From the NCBI GenBank assembly GCA_003024985.2, contig PXIH01S0003947.1: a stretch of DNA of 12,589 nucleotides; one strand, 5' to 3'. This document shows positions 1-7,494 of this stretch, piece by piece (position 1 is the first letter of the stretch; the number at the start of each line of letters is the position of its first letter). The notes under the pieces are model-generated. The model did no database searches. It had not been told where the DNA came from and worked only from the letters and a program-made list of their open reading frames with translations. A program made the position numbers and the translations under genes. This DNA comes from Euperipatoides rowelli. Lineage: Eukaryota > Onychophora > Udeonychophora > Euonychophora > Peripatopsidae.

Positions 1-2
1 AA

Positions 3-384
3 CTCATTCTTCCCTCAGTGTCGGCCCCGGATGGCAACTTTCCCTTATTTTACCAACAAGATGGGACGCCACCTCATTATGGGCTGCAGGTTCGTCAGTA
101 TCTGGATGAACAATTTCCTGGTCGATGGATTGGTCGACGTGGGCCAATTGAATGGGCTGCCAGATCACCTGATATATTGCCATTGGACTTTTACCTGTGG
201 GGTCACCTAAAGGCAATGCTTTTTACCAAAAAGATTAGTGATCTGGATCATTTGGAGCAAATGGATACAGGATGCATGTGCACAAATCACACCTGAGACA
301 TTGCTCCATATTCATACAGCTTGGGAGACACGTCTGCACACATGCATAGTGCAACACGGCCAGCACATTGAACACTTTTTGTAA
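3..384 (+). pseudogene. Mariner-type transposase, C-terminal part, frameshifted
   Basis: This encodes the second half of the DDE/D catalytic domain of a cut-and-paste transposase, which would excise and insert the element at TA sites. The open frame starts outside the window, so the GTG at 18 is only an internal codon. Visible motifs are QQDGTPPHYG (second catalytic Asp at about 60-62), FPGRWIGRRGPIEW, and RSPDILPLDFYLWGHLK with a candidate third catalytic Asp. Thirty-six residues separate the two acidic residues. The frame is lost near 261: reading continues one base over as WIQDACAQITPETL through QHGQHIEHF to a TAA at 382-384. This matches the usual family C-terminus, so a single-base indel broke an otherwise complete tail. 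There is no upstream portion, hence no helix-turn-helix domain to see. A relic, not functional as it stands. Confidence 0.9.
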
Positions 385-531
385 GAGATCCGTGATTATA
401 ACTTCATAATTATTAAAGTTATGTTAAAGCTGATTATACTATTGAGTTTCTCTTCAAATTTTAGCCCTGTTTAATATCACATGACCCCTTCCCATTTGAA
501 ATTTTTGAGTTAGATGCAAAATGGCGGACAA

Positions 532-567
532 CTTTATGGTGTGTGTCACCTGACACGCACCATAAAG
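532..567 (+). repeat. 17-bp stem hairpin in the transposon 3' untranslated region
   Basis: The arms 532-548 and 551-567 are inverted copies (CTTTATGGTGTGTGTCA against TGACACGCACCATAAAG), separated only by CC. Sixteen of 17 positions are Watson-Crick and the other would be a G-U wobble in RNA. It lies 148 bases after the transposase stop codon and about 100 bases before the element end. It could act in RNA 3'-end formation, be a relic internal inverted repeat, or be processed to small RNAs; none of these can be told from this copy. Confidence 0.8.
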
Positions 568-647
568 GTTCCTCCCTCGGCCTAAATTGTCCCTATAATT
601 ACCAATTCCGGCTATCTACACTCGTTTTTATTTTATAAGGGGTGGTA

Positions 648-670
648 AGGGACTTTTGAATCACCCTGTA
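648..670 (+). repeat. Right terminal inverted repeat end of the mariner-type element
   Basis: The stretch GGGACTTTTGAATCACCCTGTA reads from the opposite strand as an inward TACAGGGTGATTCAAAAG. This is the common form of ends in this transposase group, and it abuts TATA, consistent with a TA target. The matching left end is outside the window. Confidence 0.7.
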
Positions 671-672
671 TA

Positions 673-1279
673 TTAAAATCACAAAAATTTTATCAAGTTC
701 TTCTTGCTACGAAAAAAAAAGCTGATTGCAGCTTTTAAAATAATGTGTACAATCTAGCCTTTTAAAGTTTAGTTAAGCTTAGTTGTTATTCAAGGGATCT
801 TCATGGTTAATTTATTTTAATTTAAACATTTCATTAAAAAAAAGAAAAATGGCTTTTATTTTAGTATTTCCAAATAAAAGTGCATCCCATTTTTTATCAT
901 TCCTAAGAAATCAGAAGCATGTCCAAGTAAAGGCTCACTTTCTCACTTTTGATGTTTGAAGCAATTTCTAAAGTTCAAGATGGGTACGCCAAATAATAGC
1001 TCCTCCCTCCCCCAAATTGAAAAAATGAAGGTTTAAGAGCGCATGTGCATTTGATCAGCATTTTTTGGTAACAATTAAATAATTAAATAAATTTTGTACA
1101 TTTGTAGTGTACACCACTTTTAATATCTTTGTAATTTTAACATTTTATTTGGTTATTAATTTACTGCATATATTAGACTAATTAATATTAAAATGAACGG
1201 CAGAACACTTTATTTTTTAATTTAAAAAAAACAATTAGCCACAAAAGAATATGAATGTTCTGAAAATATATTGAATGGT
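673..1279. other. AT-rich noncoding stretch, nothing recognised
   Basis: There is no open frame of note on either strand. The stretch contains A-runs (for example 711-719 and 836-842) and a short pyrimidine patch (CTCCCTCCCCC near 1003-1013). I see no RNA gene or repeat structure that I can name. The right part (1200-1279) may belong to the hAT-like element whose end lies at 1321. Confidence 0.6.
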
Positions 1280-1321
1280 GAAAAGTGTTGCGTCATGATT
1301 AAAAAAGTTTGGAAAACACTG
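1280..1321 (-). mobile_element. hAT-like terminus (Charlie-type end), degraded
   Basis: Read on the minus strand from 1321 inward, the sequence begins CAGTGTTTTCCAAACTTTTT and continues through a TCATGACG segment. This resembles the CAGTG-TTTCCCAACC-type termini and the nearby 'TCGTGAC' segment of many hAT elements. The 8 bases outside (1322-1329, CTATAGAA) would be the target duplication, but I find no second copy with a partner end in the window. The element is therefore either truncated or too diverged on its other side. Its left extent is unknown. Confidence 0.4.
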
Positions 1322-1455
1322 CTATAGAATTTGAAATGGCAAATTTCCAGTTTATGTTCCCCCAAGATGACTGCCGTCCCAAAGGTAAATTACCAATATT
1401 TAGCAGACAACATCTACATTCGTACTTTCAAAATATTGAATAAATGATTTCAACA

Positions 1456-1623
1456 ATATCCTAACCTTAAGACTACAATGACCTTATCTCTAACTTATGT
1501 GAAAGAGATTTTAAAACAATAAAATATGGCTATATTCAATGATATTCTAACCTTAAGACTACACTGACCTTAGATCCAACTTATGTGAGTGAGATTTTTA
1601 AACAATAAACATATAGGCTAATA
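1456..1623. repeat. Imperfect tandem duplication, period 86 bp, two copies
   Basis: Copy one starts at 1456 and copy two at 1542. Both run from ATAT(C/T)CTAACCTTAAGACTACA, through TGACCTTA and AACTTATGTGA, to GAGATTTT and AAACAATAAA, followed by a GGCTA-containing tail. The first about 75 bases of each copy align without large gaps and differ by scattered substitutions, so the duplication is not very recent. No open frame runs through both copies. This could be a stub of a longer satellite or a local duplication. Confidence 0.85.
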
Positions 1624-2591
1624 GTAATCAAAATGTACACTCACCAACAACTTGTAAAGTACCGTAGCTATATTAATGTCAAAAAATAAATAAATTATGG
1701 AAGAACCGCAAAGGGTAATCATGCCGTTTAAATGCAAAATAGCTTATATTTTTAAATTCTTTGTTGCTGGTTTGATCATTTGTCTGCAAGAAATGAACAT
1801 CTGTGTTTTAAAGAACTGCTGTCAGTAAAACTTATTTGAATCTGCAGATAAATATTTATTATTGAATTAGTCATGAGATTAGCCAGGTTTTTTAAATTTA
1901 TAATGTTATATTTAAAAGTTATTGTGAAATAATATAATTATTCATTGGTGTCATCTGATGCCTTTTGCTTTTCTATTCTATTAAGCAATCTTTTAGAATA
2001 CCATTTTTTTAATTTAACATTCATTAAAAAGCAATTGAAATAGCAATTGAATCTAGAGAAATTAGCGAGTTAGGAAAGAGTTCATTGTTATTACTTGTTT
2101 TTTTTTTTAAAAATAATAATATGCTAAGATACAGTATTCTTTATCCCCCCTCCCCCAACCTATTTCTAACTGTTAAATCGCTTATAAACTTTCCATTTAT
2201 TACAAATTCCAGTTAATAATAAAAATGATTTCAAACAGTCTTTGACATTCCCATCCATATGAGGAATGATATCAATGAACAAATTGAATTTGAGATTTTA
2301 GAAAGCTTCATATACTTTTAACTTTCCCTAGAGAATAATAATAATATAAAAATCCTTTAATACTCTTTTAATGTTTTTGTACATTTGAGGTCTTACATAA
2401 TTTTCTATATCTATAAATAATGCTGTTAAGATATAACACAGGTGGGGGAGGTGGGGGGGAGGAAAAAAATAAATGATTCTGATATTTGTTGCTCCTTGAT
2501 TTTTTCAGCTGGGGGGAGGTTACTGTAACTCCCTGTTAGGTTCTAAGTATCATGCACTGAAAGTTAATGCTCTTTAATAAGCAATAAGTTA
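1624..2591. other. AT-rich noncoding stretch with G- and C-rich strings
   Basis: No gene is recognised. Low-complexity landmarks are CCCCCCTCCCCC at 2145-2156, a G-rich purine string at 2441-2462, and another GGGGGGAGG near 2512-2520. Several T- and A-runs are also present. Nothing here is supported as coding or as a structured RNA. Confidence 0.6.
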
Positions 2592-2967
2592 TTAGCCTAA
2601 CTTATGTAATTTTTTAAAGTTTAGATGAAGTCTGTTAAAATGTACAAAACTGGGCCTAATTAAATCAATGAACAGATAATGAGACTTTAAATTATTAAAA
2701 GCAGCCAAAGATGATTTTCTGTTGTTTTGTAAAGAATAGTCTAAATTTATAATTGTCTGGTTGGGGTGGGATGATAAATTAGATTTAAAGTATTCACAAA
2801 ATTGCTTTTTAAGTGTAATCATCTTGAATGGGGGAGATGGTGTAAAAAAGATGAAAATGAAAAATTTAACTTTTTCTAATGGGATTAGGAGATGGGAGGT
2901 CTGGTCCTGTAAGGCCAAAATTAATCCTGTACTAAGTCACTTTATTGATAAACATGTTATTAAATGA
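2592..2967. other. Overlapping unrecognised open frames on both strands
   Basis: A 108-codon frame runs on the minus strand (2592-2918) and a 68-codon frame on the plus strand (2761-2967). They overlap antisense for about 158 bases. The minus-strand product has a hydrophobic FFIFIFF stretch near residues 19-25 and is otherwise rich in Asn, Lys, Leu and Ser. I recognise no domain in either. In a sequence this AT-rich, frames of this length can arise by chance, and no splice or promoter context favours them. Treated as probably noncoding. Confidence 0.3.
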
Positions 2968-3153
2968 GATTGATATTTTTATCAAACATGAGCAACTTGA
3001 ATATTAAAATTTGGTACTTTACTTACTTTGCAAAAGTAACCAACTCAGAATTGTGATAGCATATGCTTTGAAAAAAATGGTCCCCTCCTTTTTAATGTTT
3101 AACTATTTTATTTTTCTCTATTGAGAGAATTGCCTAATGAAGGATGGAGAAAT
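2968..3153. other. AT-rich noncoding stretch beside the LINE fossil
   Basis: No feature is recognised. Because the neighbouring LINE fragment reads on the minus strand, its extreme C-terminus and 3' tail would fall here if preserved. I could not identify them. Confidence 0.4.
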
Positions 3154-3346
3154 TTTTTTGAGTATAAATTTTCTTTCTTCCAAAGAACACAATTTTAATT
3201 TAACCAATGCTATTTTTGTACTCTATATTCCAATCTACATGTACAATTTTTAGGGCTCTCTTCTGTACACACTCTAATACCTTAATTTGCTCTTTTTAAA
3301 TGGAACTTGACCAACCGCAGCAGTATTCAAGGTAAGGTCATATAAG
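3154..3346 (-). pseudogene. Fossil fragment of a non-LTR retrotransposon (LINE) reverse transcriptase, C-terminal side
   Basis: In life this protein would copy the LINE RNA into DNA at a nicked target. Reading the minus strand from 3346 to 3242 gives 35 codons. They contain PYLEYCCGW, then KEQIKVLECVQKRALKIV, interrupted by two stops (UGA and UAA). This is the well-known block after the reverse-transcriptase catalytic core in Jockey/CR1-like LINEs (RPYLEYC..VWSP...K.I..LE.VQRRA.K). After a frameshift, a second block LKLCSLEERKFILKK at 3198-3154 matches the usual '.L.SLEERR.RGD' segment that follows at that spacing. Upstream on the same strand (3418-3350), a weak GLIKQSS-like segment may continue it. 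The YADD catalytic motif is not present. Stops plus frameshift show it is dead. Clade assignment (Jockey, CR1 or similar) is only approximate. Confidence 0.75.
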
Positions 3347-3420
3347 CTACCCTACTTAATCTTTGAAGAGACATAATTTCATTGTTAAAAAAATAGAACT
3401 TTGTTTTATCAATCCAGAAA

Positions 3421-4392
3421 CTCTTTAACTGCCAGAGTTGAGTGAGAATATAAAATTATACTACTGTGTAGTTTGATTGGACTAGCATTTTGACTAGCTA
3501 GTAAACTCTGAAACTCCATTTAATCCTGAAACATCCAGTAGTATGTGACCGCATGGAAACATAACTAAATGGATAAGCGCATTATGGTATTTATTCATGG
3601 TCTTAACCTTCCCAAATCCTGAACTAAATCGAATAAACCCGCTTTATTATTTTTGATAATTTTTTTACCCAACTATTAACCAATCGGTGACTGTTTCTGG
3701 ATTAATTTGAGCTTCAAAGTTTGCTATTACAGATGCTACACTTTAATTGGTATTTTCTAAGATAATATAATCAATGATACAGACAAACAAAAATTCTGTA
3801 AAGAGATTATCAATATATATGAAGTTTAGAATTATGCTATATAATCAAAAGCTGACTGGTTGTTGGGATGAAAAAATGAATAGCTGATTGGTGGATTTAT
3901 TTTTTATAACAAAGCAACTAAATTAACGAATAATTTTTGGATAATATTAATGATATGAAGTAAAATTGAAGTTATTTTACTTGTGCAGCATTTATTTTAG
4001 TTAAATGCTATCAAAATATTTTAATTTAAAGCAGAAGCTGCCTATAAAATAGCAATATAAACAATGTGCTCATTAATAAAGTAATAAACATAGAAGATTT
4101 TGCATTAAAAAAAAGTAATGAACTATTGTTTCAATATAGTTCTATAGGTGTGCTTCTAATCTAATAAGAAAATACCTGTACTAAAACCAATTAATGTTAG
4201 AGTTTTCATTGATTATTAAATAAATTGGTACTAGTGTCTGCAGAGCCTTTACATAAAACCTGGCCTGCTTAACCAAGGGAACTTTTTTGGTTGCATAATT
4301 ATATCAAACTTCATATTACTATTAATCAAACTAATTTTAATAATATTTCCCCATCTATATTATTATTATTCCCAGTCGATTGTAGATGCTGA
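3421..4392. other. AT-rich noncoding stretch, nothing recognised
   Basis: I see no open frame, RNA gene or clear repeat. A slightly less AT-rich patch at 3530-3740 contains no coding signal. A pyrimidine-rich tract ending in CCCAG at 4371-4375 resembles a splice acceptor and precedes the open stretch at 4393. Confidence 0.5.
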
Positions 4393-4575
4393 AGTGTCTC
4401 ATATGCACATTTCCGTAGTTTGATAATAAGGTTAGTTCCCTTATTATTACTCACTATATCTTCCACTTCCACGGATTTCATAGACCTTAGTCCAGAAGAA
4501 GAGTTTTATTTCCCAGCTTTGGGCAATTCAATGTTAAGAGCATCTCTCAATAATTTAAAAAAAAAAAGTTCATAA
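4393..4575 (+). other. Open 60-codon stretch without initiator, possible exon or chance
   Basis: The frame opens after a UGA at 4390-4392 and closes with UAA at 4573-4575. There is no Met before codon 45, so it could only be an internal exon. The predicted product has a hydrophobic run (LIIRLVPLLLLTI, codons 10-22) followed by a Ser/Thr patch, then an acidic DLSPEEEFYFP segment. That order recalls a secreted precursor, but I recognise no family. A pyrimidine tract ending CCCAG lies just upstream (4371-4375), and an 11-base A-run lies near the end. Chance is the default explanation. Confidence 0.2.
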
Positions 4576-5199
4576 AAAAAAGTTTTCATAGGCTATATTG
4601 TACATTTAAATTTCCATTAAATGGTAACTTCGAAGTTGATTGCACAATGAATGGCCTAAAGAATATTTTCCATTGCATCTTGTAGGCGACTTACTATTTC
4701 ATTCACTCTATCATCTGTGAATCAGAAAGTGATCAAATCTATAGCAGTTATGTGATCTTTTATTATCACATTAGTAAAATTTATTTATCACAAAGATAAA
4801 ATGAGGAGAATCGTATCCAAATAGTGGATTCACCATTCAGAAGCTATGTCAATTATTGTTGTGTTTTTGACAGTCTTTTTCTCCAGTTTTCTCAAAATGG
4901 GAGTGGGAGATCTGCTTTTCAGTGAATGCTAGGTTGTTATGAAGCTAATATCTTTCAGATGCAGGGATTGTGCTTTTTCCATAATAAAAAAGGTTATGAA
5001 ATCTTTTAACTTTTGTACTTTGGGAAAAAACATGCAAATGAATAGGAGTGAGGTGGTTACCACTAAATTGACCAGCTGATATATTACGATACCTGCTATA
5101 TTTTTATGCCCCCAGGGAAAAAAATGGAGAGCCTTACCCGGGTCACTCCACACCTGCCAACTTTAAATAATCTGAATTAGCAAAACTTTTAAAAAGGTG
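4576..5199. other. AT-rich noncoding stretch, nothing recognised
   Basis: The only open frame of note is a 74-codon minus-strand frame at 4929-5153 whose product (rich in Phe, Leu and Val, no known motif) I do not recognise. No RNA gene or repeat is visible. Confidence 0.5.
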
Positions 5200-5588
5200 C
5201 TAGTGGGGCTAGCCCACCAGTAGGGTCCAGTGCAAAGTCTTGATAGAGGTTAGAGGGTAAGGCCACTAAAAAGCAAGGTGTTTGATAGGAATGTCCTAAA
5301 ATAAAACATTAAAATACTGTGCAATTTCATTGGAAATGTAAACATAGGCTTTATTCCTCCCTATAAACTTGGCATTCTGACTGTAGTGTATAGAGAGAGA
5401 ACAATGGTTGCTGCTATTAATGCAGTGATGATTGTGATAAGTATCATTACCGGTAATTAATTATTATTATAGTTGTCTATCAGCTTGAGTGAATGTAAAC
5501 TGTCAATTTATTTTCCATGGCTATGTTCCTTATTCTCTTTAGGGGCCTCCCTTGAGCCAAGGGCCCCTGGGAATCACCGGTAGTCCTG
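5200..5588. mobile_element. Possible hAT-derived fragment, GC-rich ends
   Basis: A GC-rich patch at 5200-5240 contains the palindrome GGGCTAGCCC (5206-5215) and CAGTAGGGTCCAGTG. A second patch at 5541-5588, read on the minus strand, starts CAGGACTACCGG and runs through CCAGGGGCCCTTGG. That style resembles hAT termini and subtermini, and the CAGTAGGGTC motif recurs in the hAT element at 6550-6559. The two patches are not proven ends of one element. No 8-bp duplication matching TAGGTTAT (5589-5596) was found. Confidence 0.3.
5404..5460 (+). other. 18-codon hydrophobic mini-frame, probably chance
   Basis: ATG at 5404 in the context AACAATGG opens a frame reading MVAAINAVMIVISIITGN before UAA. 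It looks like a signal-peptide core, and CCGGTAATT at its end could be read as a splice donor. There is no further support. Confidence 0.12.
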
Positions 5589-5594
5589 TAGGTT

Positions 5595-5650
5595 ATATTA
5601 TACAAAATGAAATCAGTTATACAAAATATTATACAAAATGAAATCAGTTA
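5595..5650. repeat. Short direct repeat, period 31 bp
   Basis: The 25-base unit ATATTATACAAAATG plus AAATCAGTTA occurs at 5595-5619 and again at 5626-5650, identical in both. A short extra TACAAAA lies between them. It abuts the hAT-like patch ending at 5588 and may be a replication-slippage product. Confidence 0.85.
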
Positions 5651-6404
5651 AATAAAGATAAATAAGTATTTAGTCTATATTTTAAAATTAAATATTCATG
5701 CTCAGTGTGATCCTTAATAGTGCTAGGGTTAACTGAATGTGATGAGTTCAGTTTAAAATTATAAACAAGACAGGGGACTTTTTACAAAATTCCATTCCGA
5801 GATGTTTTCTTTGCTTAACATTCTTTTTTTTAACTCTGTAAATTTGATTTGTTATGATGTTTTATTATATTATTCCTTTGTAGGAATAATGTATTATTTC
5901 TGCTGCTGTGTATAAAATCACAAAAATTGTATTTTCTTTTATTATATAAACTTCTTATTTCACCTAAAGGAATTTATCTTATAAAATGAACTATTAATGG
6001 TTAATGTAATAGATTGATGCTGTTTCCTCTGAGTGAGGTTAAACCTTTTTGGTTTATGAATGTAATAGAATTAAATTGTCGTTTGTAAATCAATAATGAG
6101 GATGTGATGTTTCGGAGGTTGGGAAAATGCTTATATTTAAAAAAAAAAAAAAAAAATCCATTTTAACATTGAATTTTTTTTTTTTTTCATTCAAATTTCG
6201 TTTAATAAATTTATGAGTTAGAATCCTTAGATTTACCTGTTTATGAAACATTAATAACTTCTAAGTGTTTGGTGCATTATTTTGGAATGATGTTTCTAGA
6301 AAGCAATTTTATGATGAATGGAATATAAATTTAATATTACTTTGGCATAAAAACTTGAAGAATAATATGTTTGAAAATGCTGTACATTTGGTAATAGATA
6401 AGTA
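5651..6404. other. AT-rich noncoding stretch with poly(A)/poly(T) foldback
   Basis: No gene is recognised. An 18-base A-run (6139-6156) and a 14-base T-run (6174-6187) face each other across about 17 bases and could fold back. The stretch ends at the hAT target site. Confidence 0.5.
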
Positions 6405-6412
6405 GTAGTAGT
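6405..6412. repeat. Left 8-bp target-site duplication of the hAT element
   Basis: GTAGTAGT directly precedes the left terminus and is identical to 8368-8375. The local sequence is a GTA-like repeat (AGTAGTAGTAGT), so one or two bases of the match could be coincidental. The 8-bp length is the hAT hallmark. Confidence 0.85.
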
Positions 6413-6426
6413 CAGGGACGGACTGG
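6413..6426 (+). repeat. Left terminal inverted repeat of the hAT element
   Basis: CAGGGACGGACTGG, inverted at 8354-8367 with one mismatch (the fifth base). Confidence 0.9.
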
Positions 6427-6479
6427 AAGCCAAAGGGCCCACCAGGAAAATTTAGATTAGCCCCCCCCCCCTATCATAG

Positions 6480-6605
6480 GAGGCCATTTTTAGGCGTCAA
6501 CTTTGTTACTTCTCTATGGAGGCAGGGGTCTGAGGGCCACTTAAGGACCCAGTAGGGTCTATGGGTAGAGGCCTGTTGGGGGTCTGGGGAGCAAAGCCCC
6601 CAGAA
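6480..6605. other. GC-rich subterminal block of the hAT element
   Basis: This block contains CCCAGTAGGGTCTATGGG and GGGGGTCTGGGGAGC followed by AAAGCCCCCAGAAG. The last two can pair as an imperfect hairpin (GGGGTCTGGGGagcaaaGCCCCCAGA). Such subterminal GC hairpins are frequent in animal hAT-like elements and may be transposase-binding or relic sequence. No protein is encoded. Confidence 0.5.
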
Positions 6606-6988
6606 GTTTTTGATATTTTACAAAATAAGATACCTTAGAAATCATTAAAATTATAGTACAATTGAAAAAAAAACAAACTATTCAATGATATCAAGATAGG
6701 TGGAATTTTCTTGAAAAATCACAGCAATAAACAATTTTTTAAATATTTTATTTATAAAAATTTCATTGAAGAAACAAAAACATGCTTTAGATTAGATACT
6801 GGGTAGATAGTGGTGAAAACCCTTGAAATTTTCAATATGTTAGGGTCATTATTTCAAAATATTGGTCAATTATACCACAAGTCTATGTTACATTTTTTAA
6901 ATGTTAAAAATTATTAAAAAATCACATTTTGTTGCTTTAGAGATATCATTTTTTTTATCCAATGTAAATTTTATTGAATATAAAAAAC

Positions 6989-7003
6989 AAATAACAAAAG
7001 ATA
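6989..7003. repeat. Left 15-bp target-site duplication of the tRNA-half insertion
   Basis: AAATAACAAAAGATA is identical to 7065-7079, and the bases just outside differ on both sides. The perfect 15-bp length is typical of LINE-driven target-primed insertion. Confidence 0.85.
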
Positions 7004-7064
7004 TGCACGCCTCGGTAGCGCAGTTGGTAGCGCGTCAGTCTCAGAATCTAAAAATACCCAAAAA
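7004..7064 (+). mobile_element. Retroposed 5' half of elongator tRNA-Met with A-rich tail
   Basis: Positions 7009-7042 match the acceptor 5' strand, D arm and 5' anticodon strand of eukaryotic elongator tRNA-Met (GCCTCGGTAGCGCAGTTGGTAGCGCGTCAGTCTC). Similarity continues to about 7050 with two changes: the anticodon CAT reads CAG at 7042-7044, and a G becomes A at 7050. Sequence then passes into an A-rich tail (about 7050-7064). The T arm, acceptor 3' strand and CCA are absent, so it cannot be a tRNA gene. Perfect 15-bp direct repeats flank the 61-bp insert. It sits inside the hAT element and so is younger than that insertion. It could be a retrocopied tRNA half or a very short tRNA-headed SINE. 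Confidence 0.8.
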
Positions 7065-7079
7065 AAATAACAAAAGATA
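7065..7079. repeat. Right 15-bp target-site duplication of the tRNA-half insertion
   Basis: This is an identical copy of 6989-7003, directly following the A-rich tail. Confidence 0.85.
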
Positions 7080-7494
7080 GAACATTAACTTTGCCTATGA
7101 AAACTTTTAACAAGGGACTCATATTATTGTTTAATTAAATTCTCATCACTTTTAAAAATTGTTTTTAGTCTTTTGTTAATAAATGTGTTGAGAAGTGTTA
7201 TAATATAATCTGGTTATCTGGTTGTTTATATAAACAGGCTAACGCAACAAGGGAAGGTTTACAGTATATAGGCCTACAGTATAATGATTTAAAAAATATT
7301 AAATTTCAAATCGCTATATAAAATGTTGCAGAATGAGAATAAATAAGTTGAATCACCTCTAAGCTTAAAATAATACTTATCTTTGCTTAGTTTATTTACA
7401 ATTTAAAAATTACACTAGCCGGCCAACTTTCCTGACTAGCGTACATGAAATATTTATAATGAAAAATATACATTCTTTGACTTTTTTTTCTTGC

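Larger units (their letters stand above)
1..670 (+). mobile_element. 3' part of a Tc1/mariner-superfamily DNA transposon
   Basis: The element enters from the left edge of the window. It contains the C-terminal half of a transposase, then about 285 bases of untranslated sequence with a strong hairpin (532-567). It ends in GAATCACCCTGTA immediately followed by TATA, which fits the usual terminal inverted repeat (TACAGGGTG... read inward) and TA target site of this superfamily. The 5' end and left inverted repeat lie outside the window, so the pairing of the termini cannot be checked here. The exact end is 668 or 670, depending on how the TA duplication is counted. Superfamily assignment is firm from the protein; assignment to a named family is not made. 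Confidence 0.85.

Noticed and set aside
4-216. 70-codon minus-strand frame
   Set aside because: It is the antisense shadow of the transposase, whose plus-strand frame has clear family motifs.
1198-1262. CAGAACA/TGTTCTG inverted pair as transposon ends
   Set aside because: There are only 7 matching bases across about 62 bases and no flanking duplication; chance cannot be excluded.
2441-2462. G-quadruplex candidate
   Set aside because: The G-runs are uneven, with only two long runs; it does not give four clean tracts. Treated as low complexity.
5206-5215. Palindrome GGGCTAGCCC as an operator
   Set aside because: It lies in a GC-rich transposon-like patch without a gene or promoter nearby, and single short palindromes are common.
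7009-7050. A functional tRNA gene
   Set aside because: The T arm and the 3' half of the acceptor stem are missing, and A-rich sequence follows the anticodon arm directly.
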